A DNA stretch of 64,000 bases, from contig CM046867.1 in assembly GCA_025617745.1 (NCBI GenBank), positions 26,652,705 to 26,716,704 on the forward strand, in the 5' to 3' direction. The notes beneath the pieces were generated by a model, which made no database searches, was not told where the DNA came from, and saw only the letters and a program-made list of their open reading frames with translations. Positions 1-11,115 of the stretch are shown piece after piece (position 1 is the first letter of the stretch; each line of letters starts with the position of its first letter). The position numbers and the translations under genes are program-made. This stretch comes from Heliocidaris erythrogramma. Its lineage: Eukaryota; Echinodermata; Echinoidea; Camarodonta; Echinometridae.

Positions 1-121
1 CGTGCATAGGGATGGACAAGTTATTGTTCTTTACATCTTTTAAATGTACCATTTCTGAGTCTTAGGCTCAAACTTGCTACTCCCTTATCTCTTCAATTTA
101 CTCGTCAATGATGGAACACAG

Positions 122-447
122 CCACTCAGTTGCAACATGATCTAAACACACCCCAAATGCAACATGGTCTACCCACACCTAACAACCAAATGCAACATGG
201 TCTACCCACACCTAACAACCAAATGCAACATCGTCTAGCCACACCCAACAACCAATTGCACACTGATTTAACCATGCCTAACGATGAAGTCCGAATCTCA
301 AAGAAAGAAGAAATGGAAGCTGAAGACATTCTCAAGTTTGCATCGTGTGAGATGCCCGAAGATACAGCTCTGCTGCCCTCGGTGGCTGTTGTTCCAAAAC
401 GCATCCCGAAGGAAGATCATTGGAAGTTTCAGCCATTCTGTATATGA
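122..447 (+). CDS. Terminal coding exon A of an unrecognised gene that begins left of the window
   Basis: Partial gene. The reading frame is open from 112 to the stop at 445-447. An in-frame TGA at 109-111 means coding must begin after it. The acceptor AG at 120-121, preceded by a pyrimidine-rich stretch (about 70-105), gives an exon whose first two bases complete a codon (entry phase 1). A second AG at 128-129 would give phase 0. The peptide starts with four imperfect copies of an 11-residue repeat (MQHGLPTPNNQ type) and then an acidic segment with KKEEMEAEDI. There is no membrane segment and no known domain. An AATAAA at 861-866 could end the transcript. Together with exons B and C, which share the phase-1 entry and carry their own stops, it looks like one of three alternative 3'-terminal exons. 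Identity of the gene is unknown. Confidence 0.5.
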
Positions 448-1859
448 CAATGTACAGGATTCTACCATGATATTTCTTCATCTTCAACATGACGTCCCTT
501 ACAAAGAAGACATTTTGTGAAACTTAATGTTATGAATGTGGGTGAGACATTTTGAAAAATGGACTGGTGCTGAGTGCAAGAGCTACATGTAAGGCAATGG
601 AATCCAATGTGTGACATTGTGAATACACAAAGAAGACATTTTGTGAAACTTAATGTTATGAATGTGGGTGAGACATTTTGAAAAAAGGAAAAATGAAAAA
701 ATGGACTGGTGCTGAGTGCAAGAGCTACATGTAAGGCAATGGAATCCAATGTGTGACATTGTATGCAAGACATTGAATGTACGGAAACAAGCAGCTCACT
801 CTTGGACTGGTTTCATGTTCATGTAGATAAATAGGATAAAATACAAGCATTGTTTTCTTAAATAAAGAGTTTGTGCACCTCAAAAAATGACCTTTCTTAA
901 AAGTTGGAATTTATGCCAAGTTCTCCTTTAATGTTCATATTGGAATAGGTTGAGGAAGCTCACAGTATCTCTATCTATTTTGCTGCTGTATATTTCAAGT
1001 AGTTTGAATTATTGGGAAATATAATTCATAGTGATGATGCCACTATGACGGTGCTTCTTTATGCAAGTGTATTCACCTAAGTATGCTCTGAATGTATTCA
1101 CCTGGTAACACTGTCAAATGCCTGTAGGCAATTGATGGCCAAAAGTTTCTTTTTAATAGAGAAACATCAAAATGTGTAAATCTCCTCATGCATGAGTAGG
1201 AAGATTTATATTCCATGAAAACCTTAAGCAGTATGGATATTCATAACCATGTCAAAAATGAAAAAAAGATTTTATTATTATCATCTACATTGTGTTCTAT
1301 TTGTACATTGATATTTTACAAATGATTTTCATATGGATGTACACTGTACATGCAGTCTGTATAAATCTTGTACTTCTCTGTTCCTCAGTAGAAATGCTGA
1401 AAATATTCATTTTATAATATATACGTGCAATATGCCTGCAGTGTATTTGGTATGTTTGTTATATATTTACAAATTGATATCATTGATAATTATTACACCA
1501 AATAGGTGATTTATTTTGGTCATCGATGTATGAAAATGTACCTTAATGATATTTTGTCAAACATGTTACAATGTTTGGTTAGTTATAGCAGGATCAATGT
1601 GTTCAGGCAAATGCTATACATGTACAGGGGAAATTATATGTTTATTGCAAGTATTTTTGTGCGCACATGTATGAATTGTTCACACATGTATTAATTGTCC
1701 ACACATGTATTGTTTGTGCTTATGTGTGCTGTAATATCAAAAGATTCCATACACTACAATTTTCCCATAATTTCTTATTGAAAGAGTATGTTAACTTCAA
1801 GTTCTGTAGTTGTTGCTGTTGTTCAATATTTAGTAGTTTCCTGGATTCTACTCTCACAG
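448..1859 (+). other. Probable 3' UTR of exon A, then intron sequence upstream of exon B
   Basis: No coding support. It holds the tandem duplication at 501-762 and an AATAAA at 861-866 followed by a GT-rich stretch, a plausible polyadenylation site. The rest is AT-rich and includes tATATA and ACATGTA words. The pyrimidine tract and AG at 1858-1859 form the acceptor of exon B. Confidence 0.4.
501..762. repeat. Two-copy tandem repeat, unit about 126 bp
   Basis: Copy 1 begins at 501 and copy 2 at 627, both starting ACAAAGAAGACATTTTGTG. They are almost identical except for about 14 extra A-rich bases in copy 2 (around 682-695). The repeat lies in the probable 3' UTR of exon A. Confidence 0.85.
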
Positions 1860-2530
1860 AAGAACTTCATCATGGGATCAGTCATCCTTCCAGACAGCAA
1901 CTCGACCACATGACGATGAAAGAGTATCAAGACATCATCAACCGATCAGGAGTGGCGTCAGGAGTGGGATCAGTAGGTACATCACATCCTTCATATGCAG
2001 CAACAAAGGAGCATCATATGAATGGTGATTGTAGCAGTACTACCAGACAACAATTAGATAGCATGATATGCAATGGGACTAAAGACGACATAAACCAGTC
2101 AATGGTGTCAGGGGTAGGATCGGTGGATACATGTACATGTACATGTACATCAAAGCCTATGTATGGAACAAAAAAGCACTATCATGTGAATGGTTATGGT
2201 GGCAATTCTGAGAATAGTGAAAACAGAGCTATACCAATTGAAGAGGAATCTAACTTGTCATGCTGGTTGCAAGGCGCTGATCATATGACAGCAGGTGCAC
2301 AAAATGTGGACACCATGGACATGTCTTGCATTGAAGAACAAAGTACAGCTACAGATGGAAATAAACTAGTTGATGCAAATGATCATCATCCTGTGAAATC
2401 TTGTGTTAATTCTTCAGCTGTTACTATGACGACCCATCCAGACTGTACTCCCAAGGACTATTGGATGGAATGCTATGTACCGACACCACCGGTTCCTAAA
2501 TGTAGGGCTTTGAGCGGACACTACCTCTAG
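1860..2530 (+). CDS. Terminal coding exon B of the same unrecognised gene
   Basis: Partial gene. The acceptor is CTCTCACAG ending at 1859. The first two bases complete a codon begun in an upstream exon (phase 1), and the frame stays open for about 223 codons to TAG at 2528-2530. The peptide is hydrophilic and rich in His, Asn, Ser and Thr. It contains a degenerate internal duplication: SRQQLDHM...SGVASGVGSVGT is echoed by TRQQLDSM...MVSGVGSVDT about 50 residues later. There is a CTCTCT dipeptide run encoded by (ACATGT)n, and no transmembrane segment or recognisable domain. It looks like a cytoplasmic or disordered tail. A possible variant poly(A) signal ATTAAA lies at 2710-2715. The exon keeps the same entry phase as exons A and C, so each could substitute for the others. 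Confidence 0.6.
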
Positions 2531-3545
2531 CAAGTGACTGATTCACTGCTGCAAAAGGCTTCAAATACTTCACTATGAAGGAAATGCAGGAATACATGTA
2601 GTATGTGTGTGTGCCTGTGTGGTTGAAAAGGAGTGAGAGAGAGAGAAAGGGAGAGGAAGAGAGAAAGGAAAATGTATCAACTATACCTTGGAGAGTTTTC
2701 ACAAGTCATATTAAATGAAATATGGGCTTGCAACATCCCATGGGGGTGGTTTACAAGGATAAAAGCAATTATGCAGGGTGAAAGTATATATTTATTACCC
2801 CTGTCTGTACCCTTGTTAGAGGAGAATTTTCTCTTGGTATTTTCTTTTAAATTCCCCAAGCTTGGCATTTGAATCAAAAGTGTCATGCAATGATGAGGAC
2901 CCTGCGTTTACCTGTAACTTGTGCTGATTGTTGATGTTCTCAACCATTGTTGGTACTATTCTTGTGAAGTCCTTTTTAGATTGATTGATTGTAACAAGCA
3001 AAACAAATCAAATATGAAATTTACAAGGCCAAAGTCTGGACCATAAAACATAAAAGACTTAAATGTGAACAAGCAAATTGACAATGAAAAGTATAATTTT
3101 ACTTGATACTAAGTACACAAGTAGACAATCTTGATACTGTACTGTCTACAGTGGAAACTCAGTAGAAAGAGCTCTGATAACAAGATTTCTGATATAGCAA
3201 GGTAATTTTGCTGGTCCCAAGTCTTTATGTTCCTTTTATTTAACCTTAATATAAGGAGATTCCTGATAAAACAAGGTAATTGTCATGGTCCCAATGTCTA
3301 CGTTATAGTGAGTTTCCACTGTATCATCAGCCTCCTAACTGGAGTGAGCTAATATCTTTGAATCGCTTTCTCATATACATTGTACATAATCGCTTCTTGC
3401 TCTGTGGTATTCTATATTGCACATTACAATGATATTTTTGTATTGGTGTATTATTTGTAAATCTCATGATTTGCACATTGTTCTTTTATACACATTGATT
3501 TAGTTTGTGGTTTGTTACCCTTGTCTTGTGATTTCCTTTGTACAG
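2531..3545 (+). other. Exon B 3' flank and intron before exon C
   Basis: Non-coding. It holds a GA-rich low-complexity tract (2633-2680), an ATTAAA at 2710-2715, and the short inverted-repeat element at 3147-3323. The acceptor of exon C (TTTCCTTTGTACAG) ends at 3545. Confidence 0.5.
3147..3323. mobile_element. MITE with terminal inverted repeats starting TACAGTGGAAACTC
   Basis: The left end TACAGTGGAAACTC (3147-3160) is the exact reverse complement of the right end GAGTTTCCACTGTA (3310-3323). Each end is bounded by TA, as expected for a TA target duplication. The interior has a duplicated motif (CTGATA..AACAAG.. and CTGATAAAACAAGG). The CAGT termini and TA target suggest a pogo/Tigger or other Tc1-mariner-type non-autonomous element; the class is inference. 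Confidence 0.75.
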
Positions 3546-4048
3546 AGCTTGCATCACAACCATCATCCTATGTGTGTAGCCCTAAAGCTAGCCTTGCTAT
3601 GGGAACATGCAATACCATTGCAGGACATCATATACATGACATTATCAATGGTAGGACAGATGTAAACTCGCATGGTACCATAAATGGATCTACAAAGATA
3701 GACCAAGAACTGGCACAGGACTATGCCACAGTGGTGCCATGCTGCCAACCTGTCTTTTCCAGGAGACCCTTACATTCAGAGGATTACCGACCCAGCAACA
3801 GAGAAGCTGACATGATTATTGACGAGGCCAAAGACTATAGCAATGGTTACAGAGTGAATGGAGATTCTGGAAAGAATGGTTACAATATGGGTGTCCTGTC
3901 ACCTGAAAAGCCTGCTGGAAGCTGCGTTCACATAATGTCTAATGGTGCCATGGAGCACAATGAAATGGTACAGCGTAGTATAGGATATGATACGACATTA
4001 GAGGCCATGTATAGCTATGATTCCCCACTGTGTGGACATGCCTATTGA
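3546..4048 (+). CDS. Terminal coding exon C of the same unrecognised gene
   Basis: Partial gene. The acceptor TTTGTACAG ends at 3545. The first two bases finish a split codon (phase 1), and the frame is open for about 167 codons to TGA at 4046-4048. The peptide is polar with several NG dipeptides (IINGRTD, TINGSTK, GYRVNGDSGKNGYN), Tyr-containing acidic segments and no hydrophobic span or known domain. An AATAAA at 4404-4409 would end the transcript after a 3' UTR of about 370 bp. It shares the entry phase with exons A and B and resembles B in composition, but no clear alignment between them was seen. Best read as the most distal of three alternative 3' ends of one gene. Confidence 0.6.
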
Positions 4049-4403
4049 TGAATGTGAACACACCACAGAAGAGAGATGAATTACTGGTAGTGAATTTTTA
4101 TGACTACAATATGCAAATCTTGGTATAAATGTTCCGCCAATTTCGTCATCACATCGGTTTGACTTGGGTTAAGTAAGCTGTTTTTGGTATAAAAGGTATT
4201 GTGTTGTACAATATTTTTAGAAACTCGTGTTCCGCAAGTAGCAAAGTTTAGGGTAGTAAATGGTTACTACAGTAAATTCAGCAGATATTAATGTACATAC
4301 ACTTTTATAGATCATAGTCTTTATGAAAATGTAGTACTACATGTAGATACCAGGGATATTCCAGCTGGTTTGCTGTTTTAGAATAGAGATAATATAGAAA
4401 TTA

Positions 4404-4409
4404 AATAAA
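4404..4409 (+). terminator. Polyadenylation signal AATAAA, probable end of exon C transcript
   Basis: An exact AATAAA lies 356 bp after the exon C stop, followed by GT-rich sequence (CTGTTTGCCACAATGT). It is the first such hexamer after the stop. Confidence 0.5.
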
Positions 4410-5216
4410 AATGAAATCTCTGTTTGCCACAATGTAGACCAAGTTCTTTAGATTTGATGCACATGAGTTTACTTGGCACATTCTATACTAAGACCATAGT
4501 AGTGTCTGATTCCGTTGAAGGCCAGGACCACAGTCGTCAAGATTATTCACAGTGGTACCGGTATATCAACTTCAATTTTCAAGTTATATCCCTTTCGTAA
4601 CACCCCCCCCCCCCCCCCCTGCAAGTGCAGCATAATATGGAGCCCTCATTATTCAACCCTGTTCTGTCCATAGACCTTCAATCAGAAGTCACTTGATTTC
4701 CCCTTGATGCAGGGTTTGTGAAAATGGTGCTTGTAAATATAATATGCTTGTTTTATGTTTTATGCAGCTTTTTCAGAATATGTGAACAAGATTTTTATTC
4801 CTTAATTTGTATTATTTTAGTGTGCACAATACATTGTAGAAGCATATGGTTGTGAAAGAGGTATGAGTGGAATCATGAGTATAGTCAAAACTCCTACCTG
4901 TACCCATGCAAAGGAAGATCCAATGTTGTATGCTAAGGCTTTGTAGAGTAACGACTGCTCTGTACACAGAGATGACAGGTAGATTGTCAGTAACTGTATA
5001 CAGTATTTCATATCAGATGGCTGTACTTAAAGTAATAACTTTCATTTAGTCTGCGCTGTATTGTTTACAGGTCCGTTTTTGTAGGGTACATGTAGTTTTA
5101 TTTTCCCGTTAGTTTATTGACTTGCTTAATATGCTGAAGAAGTTCTACCACCTTGTATTTTATATGAACCCTTTTTCTTACCCTACGACTAATTGTCCAC
5201 AACAATATAGAGATAG

Positions 5217-5230
5217 TGTGTGTGTGTGTG

Positions 5231-5264
<34 letters not shown>
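5217..5264. repeat. (TG)n(TA)n compound microsatellite
   Basis: A run of alternating TG, then TATG, then about 14 TA units is read directly from the sequence. Confidence 0.95.
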
Positions 5265-5267
<3 letters not shown>

Positions 5268-6485
5268 TCACTTTTGTGTTTTGATGTTATTTTATGAGGG
5301 AAGTATTATTGCTAAACACTGGAAATTTTATGTAACAATGTTTGTTGTGCTTGTCCTGTGTGTAATAAGCTTATAAAAGTCTGCTTTTCTCCAAAGAATG
5401 TTTTTAGATTGTTTGTCAATGTCAGGGATCGGTATGAATCTTCATCTTCATGCACATATATACTTTGCATAGAATTGGATAAATATTTCAATTATTTTAT
5501 CATATCCAAAGCGTGCTGTGAAATGAAAATGCTAGTAATATTTTTTTTTAAATGAAATATTTTTAGAGTCAGAATTTGTGTGTCTTGGTTTGTATGAAGC
5601 ATTTACTTAAAAGTAGATATCATCAGTTCAGAGAAAGAAGGGGGCTAATACTGTGTTAAAGTATATGAGATAAACGACCTTCTGGCTCTCGGCATACATC
5701 TGTAGCTGATCATCTGTTCTTAACATTTTATGCCTGATGTATTCACAGATCACATTATCAAGTCCTAAACCATCAAGTCATGAAAACTTGAATACAATGT
5801 TAAGCAAGCAATGATGGGTTTAATCGTGTGGGTGTATCCAATACATGTAATTTCAATGTATGTTTTTACCCCTATGGTCTTAATAAAAACCACTATCTTA
5901 ATGACCATGTACATGTAGGTTTCATATTCAGAAAATTGAAATAGGCATATTATTTCTTCCCACTTGCCCTGTATGTAGTGCCATTACTGTAGACATTCCA
6001 TGCTGCAATATTCTACTTTTATCTGTTTACCACAGGCATGTATTCGATGTAGCTTTTTTTAAACCATCTTAGATTAGAACAGGAGCCTTGTTACTTTGTT
6101 ATGTAATATTATTATGCATTTGAAATGGCAGGTGTATCATTACCAATGACATGAACAGACTAGGATATTTATCCCATATTGTAAATTCTTATGGCATACA
6201 CATTTTATACAAATTTGAAGGGGAATTGTAGGGTAACATTTGAATTTGGATAGATTAAGTTTTCACATATCATCCAGATGGTACAACAAAGCAACAACAA
6301 AAAAAGCCCTTGAATAATGAAGATGATAATCAGTTGAAGTTTTAATGTGCTGATAAACTTATTCAATCCTTGGTGTAATGTTTCTAAGCAAATAGACTCC
6401 TTTGCCCAGCCATATCTATTTATTGTGATACAGCAGTGACTTTTTATTTTTAGCCTAAAGCTTGGGTTTGGTTATGATAATATCT

Positions 6486-6551
6486 GTTTGGAGCCAGAAG
6501 GGCGTCAACTCTGTACCAATGATGGAACTTAACGCCCTTATGGCTCCAAAC
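6486..6551. repeat. Short hairpin element with ends GTTTGGAGCCAGAAGGGCGT
   Basis: The left arm 6486-6505 and right arm 6531-6551 are near-perfect inverted repeats around a 25-nt loop. A similar hairpin with the same GAGCCAGAAGGG core lies at 43690-43766, so this is a dispersed family. Confidence 0.6.
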
Positions 6552-6642
6552 TATCTATGTGAAAACAACATGATTGCAATGACTGCCAAGACATCATCTC
6601 AAAGGCATTTATAATACCCTGTGGTATTGTCCATCATGTTCA

Positions 6643-6790
6643 GGGCCCCGTTTCATAAAACTTGTTATCAATAACAAGTTACAATAATTGTTATAAGCTA
6701 CTGAAATCGTTGAATCAGATTGGCTGAGAGAAAATTTATCATATAAATGGGCTAGTTGTTATTGATAACAAGTTTTATGAAACGGGGCCC
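6643..6790. mobile_element. Foldback MITE with GGGCCCCGTTTCATAAAAC ends
   Basis: The left end and the right end (GTTTTATGAAACGGGGCCC) are exact inverted repeats. Inner arms continue as CTTGTTATCAATAACAAG and CTTGTTATCAATAACAA forms. A degenerate relative lies at 63673-63799. This type of terminal sequence is common in sea-urchin and amphioxus genomes (from memory). Confidence 0.8.
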
Positions 6791-8782
6791 AGGTTATGTT
6801 TACACACTTCAAAAGGTGACGTACAAAGCTATTGAAACTTCATTAGATTGCTTTTGTGAAAGTCTTTGCGATGTGCTAAAGGTATTTCTATCTCTATCTT
6901 GCCTCTTAAACTTGCTCTTTTTTGTACAGTCATTTATTAGTGTTAAATGTCTTTCAGCAGGTTTTAAGTAATACTATCTTGATTAGACAATCCATCCAGA
7001 CAAACAGATTTACATTATTTGTTTCATGGAAAATATCTGTTTATTTTGATATTTAAAATCATTCACAAAATCTGTAATTCTTGTTTATGAATTGATGCAA
7101 ACGAAAAAAAAATGCATGGTAAGTACTCATGTAATTAATGTTTCTTGTTAGATACTTTCCATGATAGAGGTACTTTCTAACTTCTAATGTTTAGTAGTTA
7201 TCTTAGAAATGTAACCCGGGTATTCCTTTAATGCCCTGATGGAAATCCCTTTTATGCAATTTTAACTGGTTTGTTAAAGTAGAACACTCAAGAAAATCAC
7301 AAATATGGCAATTAATGTATCACTAGAAATTGGGAAGCTTACAGATGGCAATCGTATAAGTTTTATGTCAACTGCGTATATGATGATTATAAAAACAACA
7401 TAAATAAAAGCTCTTCTCAGCATGTGGAATATCCGAGGATTCGCCAGAAATATAGCGATGTTTTGATGTCGTCATACGAGGGATCGATCCTGCTTAAGCA
7501 GACGACGTCCTATAATGAATGAACGTAATTGCAATGCAATTATTTATCAAATTATAAAGAGTTTGGTACATTTAAACATGACCTTATTTCACACCATTCG
7601 AAAAGGGAAAGTGAACTGATTCTGATAACTAAAACCGTTTGATTGTAAATACACAGGAGAAAGGTCAATGATCAATGAAATAAACCCCATTTTCAAATTG
7701 AAAAGCCCTGCGAATAATAGCTGGATGGTATTCGTTCCCTCTTGAAACGCCGAACATGCCGCGGTGCAAGCAGCTGAAAATACAATGGCGTCTTATTTTG
7801 TTTACAAGTGACTGATTCCTTTATTTTTTTAACGCTGCATTTTTCATCAAAATAATACCATACACGAAGTTAAGAGTGAGGCAACAGACTAACATTAAGA
7901 CTGACGCTAGTCAAGTAAGAGAAATAAGTGAAGAGGAGATGACAAAACAGGCACTGAAAAATGTGTATAATGTTATGGGACATCGTCTGTTTAGACAGGA
8001 CTCGCCCCTCTTGTGTCGTCACACATCTCAGCAGCGTTCAAGGAGCTTTTCAGCTGCTATATCGGGGGCTGTATTTTACCGTTTTATAATTGATAATAAT
8101 CATTAATTCAAATGTTTCCAAGCTTTAAATTTGGATAACCTTGTTTAATTTATGCCATCTTTGCAATAATAAGTATTAAGCCAATATTTAAAATCATCAG
8201 TTTCCTGGTGGTTTGTTAATATAGTTTATGCATTTGGTTTTTGTGTAAATCTTGGTGCCTTTGATTAGCATGTGCTATGATATGACATAAGCTGCAAGCA
8301 ACATGTAGATTTTAATTCTATGTATGTATTACATAATTTATTTACAATTGCAAAGTTTCAACTAGTTTGGGTATTTTTTGACCATGGGATATGATTGATA
8401 TGAGATAACGCTATCATCCAAAGACTCCAGCCAAAGTTATTCTGGTGTAATACCTTAGTCAAACAACAAAAACAATCAAAATATCACTCAGACCGACTCA
8501 TTATTGGCCATGTGGTGGTAATGTAATTCTTTGATTGTTGTTGGTCTGTCTTGATGGTGCGGCTGGGTGTTCAACAGGTTTCTTTTTATAGAAACCATCT
8601 TGTAAGTTGAGAAATTAACAAGTGTAACTGTTCAATTATAAGAATTGTTTCATTTTGAATTAAATGATTTCTGGATTGTTTTACACTCTGATTGGAAATG
8701 TGCATTTGATCTGATGTATTTCTATGTGGACACCGTTTTGGTACCATGGATGTTATGAAGGCGTTGACATGTTGCAGTGTCG

Positions 8783-9290
8783 ATGGAGGAGGATGGGGTT
8801 GATGGTAAGGAGGGTGGGGTTGATGGTGAGGAGGGTGGGGTTGATGGTGAGGAGGATGGGGTTGATGGTGGGGAGGATGGGGTAGATGGTGAGGAGGGTG
8901 GGGTTGATGGTGAGGAGGATGGGGTTGATGAGGAGGGTGGGGTTGATGGTGAGGAGGATGGGGTTGATGGTGAGGAGGGTGGGGTTGATGGTGAGGAGGA
9001 TGGGGTAGATGGTGAGGAGGGTGGGTTTGATGGTGAGGAGGATGGGGTTGATGGTGAGGAGAATGTTGTTGATGGTGAGGAGGGTGGGTTTGATGGTGAG
9101 GAGAATGGTGAGGATGGTGGGGTTGATGGTGAGGAGGGTGGGGTTGATGGTGAAGAGAATGGGGTTGATGGTGAGGAGGGTGGGGTTGATGGTGAGGGTG
9201 GGATTGATGGTGAGGATAATTGGATTGATAATAAGGAGAATGGGGTTGATGGTGAGGAGGATGGGGTTGATGGTGAGGAGGATGAAGAGA
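8783..9290 (+). repeat. 21-bp minisatellite, unit GGTGAGGAGGGTGGGGTTGAT
   Basis: About 24 units run head to tail. Most are 21 bp; 18-bp variants and other changes occur, all in steps of three bases. In one frame it reads as an uninterrupted acidic repeat (DGEEGGV) from an ATG at 8783 to a stop near 9325; a second frame is also open. Strong G/C strand asymmetry. No upstream promoter, splice site or domain proves that it is expressed, so it is recorded as a repeat and not as a gene. Confidence 0.85.
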
Positions 9291-9904
9291 GAGATGGGGA
9301 GAGAGAAAGAGAAACAGAGAGGTGAGATTAGAAACCTGATCAGGACACTACCGTATTTGGAGGGGAGGGAGCTGGGCGGTAATAATAATTGACGAATCTA
9401 TTGCAAGCTGTTAATCAAATAATCATCAAAGTGCTGTTAAATCGTGATAAACAATGGTGATTTTCTCTTATGATTTCTGCTCGGCCGCAAAACGACCTTG
9501 CAAAACAGTGTTTTTAAGTAGGCCTATATAGTTCACGAAACCAAACTTCAAAAATGAAGAGATGGGGAGACGATATTTAAGTATTTTCTGATACTGATAG
9601 TCGACCCCGATAAAAAAAGTGAACGCCGTCCTTGTGTTACGAATTAATTTCAATCTAAAATATGCTCAAACATACATGCTTTAAAACTATGTATCCATTG
9701 AATACTGCTCTAACGGCTCTATACTACATATCGAAATCACAATAATAGAATATAGAAAATAAGAGGAGACGGGTAAAAGAAAAGTCCACCCCATCCACCC
9801 ACCTCCATGCAAATTTAGGGCCCCGAAAGTGAATTTCTCGCCGATCATCATTGGGTCAGACGTTTTGCCCCCCCTCCCCCCCGCCCGCCGGTGATACACC
9901 ACTG

Positions 9905-10047
9905 AGAGAGTGGAGAAAGAGAGAGAGAGAGAGACTGAGAGACGGGGGGGGGGGGGGAAGATATCAAAATATACGCTCTTGAGAGAAACTAGAGAAACTA
10001 AATAGAAAAGGGGGAGAGAGAGAGAGAGCCGGGGGGGGGGGGGGGGG
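9905..10047. repeat. GA-rich and poly-G low-complexity tracts
   Basis: Runs of (GA)n and G13 to G17 alternate. No coding signal. Confidence 0.9.
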
Positions 10048-11071
10048 TCCTCTGGGGAATAGGTAAGGACTTTCGATACACAACCAGTAAAAATTAATCT
10101 TCCCACTGCAGCGGTGTCATCATTTTTAACCATGTTTTAAAAACTTGCCAATAATTTGTTGGCCAAATAGTTTCTAGTTTCAAACCTATAAGTCACCCCC
10201 ATTTGGTGTCCTTACCATACCCACGTAGCAAGGACTATAGCTTATTTGGTGAGTATGAATGGTGAAGCCATTTTAGAATGCGCTTATTGGTCTTCTTGGG
10301 CAACACTAGCTCAAACTTTTCACCCTTCGTCATAAAAACCAAAAAATCGCTTAAAATAGTACATTAAGTTATATTGTAAACTCTTTTGTTGCTTTTGAAC
10401 AATTCATCTAGACTAAAAATAAACGGGTTGTTATGTATAAATTATAAAATAAAAGGAAATTTCGAATTCCATTAAAAGGGAGGTGGAGGTTTGAGCTAAT
10501 ATTAGATTTAATATTCTCCCATATTGAAGGACTCATCTAAATTGATTTTTATGCGTATTGCCGCATTATTGTTTTGTTTTGTTAGTTTTTGTCCTTTAAT
10601 TTTCTTTTTATATATATTTTAATATTTTATTATGCTTTTATTTATTTTTATTATGCTTTTATTACAGTTTTATTCATTATTGCTCTATATGTAATTATTT
10701 TTTATTTTGGCATTTCTTTGTTTTGTTCATTTCTCAAATCTTCTTTAAATAGCTAAATCTTAGAAAGAAATAAGTATACAAAAGTATAAAAGTATAACCG
10801 AATAACAGAAAGATCAATACAATAAGTCTGTCTTCTCGATCTCCAGAGGCAGATTTCTCGACGCAGATGGAGCTATCATCAAATACTTGCATTGTGGGAA
10901 TGGTTTCCTTTATCGCGATGAGGTCATTATTCCCATGTAGGAAAACACAGAGGGAATGCAATGAAATCGTCACCGATGTGGACGTAACGACGGTGAATTC
11001 AAGCTTTTGAGGAGTGGTAGATTGTACTTTTGTAAATATATTTATTGGGTATCTTTCACATAATCATAAAA

Positions 11072-11115
11072 ATGTCGACACCGGCGAGAAGGCGGCTCAT
11101 GAGAGATTTTAAAAA
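11072..11115 (+). CDS. UBE2A/UBE2B: UBE2 exon 1 (start codon)
   Basis: ATG at 11072-11074 begins [14 protein letters not shown] and ends with two bases of the next codon. The donor GTGAGT follows at 11116. The family N-terminus fixes this start. Confidence 0.95.

Larger units (their letters stand above)
4410..11071. other. Intergenic region between the left gene and the UBE2 gene
   Basis: No gene with convincing coding structure was seen. Contents: a C17 run (4603-4619), a (TG)n(TA)n microsatellite, two foldback elements (6486-6551 and 6643-6790), a G-rich 21-bp minisatellite (8783-9290), GA/G-rich low complexity (9905-10047) and AT-rich DNA. The last 250 bp before 11072 are less AT-rich, contain several CpGs and are the probable promoter and 5' leader of the UBE2 gene. 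Confidence 0.55.

Noticed and set aside
7876-8106. 76-codon frame with an acidic/Lys start and an Arg/Ser-rich middle
   Set aside because: It starts at GTG, has no clear acceptor or donor, and no recognised domain. Not enough to call an exon.
8783-9290. Acidic repeat protein gene
   Set aside because: Open frame is a consequence of the 21-bp unit; there is no promoter, splice or conservation evidence. Reported as a minisatellite and as a finding only.
9687-10133. Pro-rich frame on the minus strand
   Set aside because: Produced by poly-G and GA tracts.
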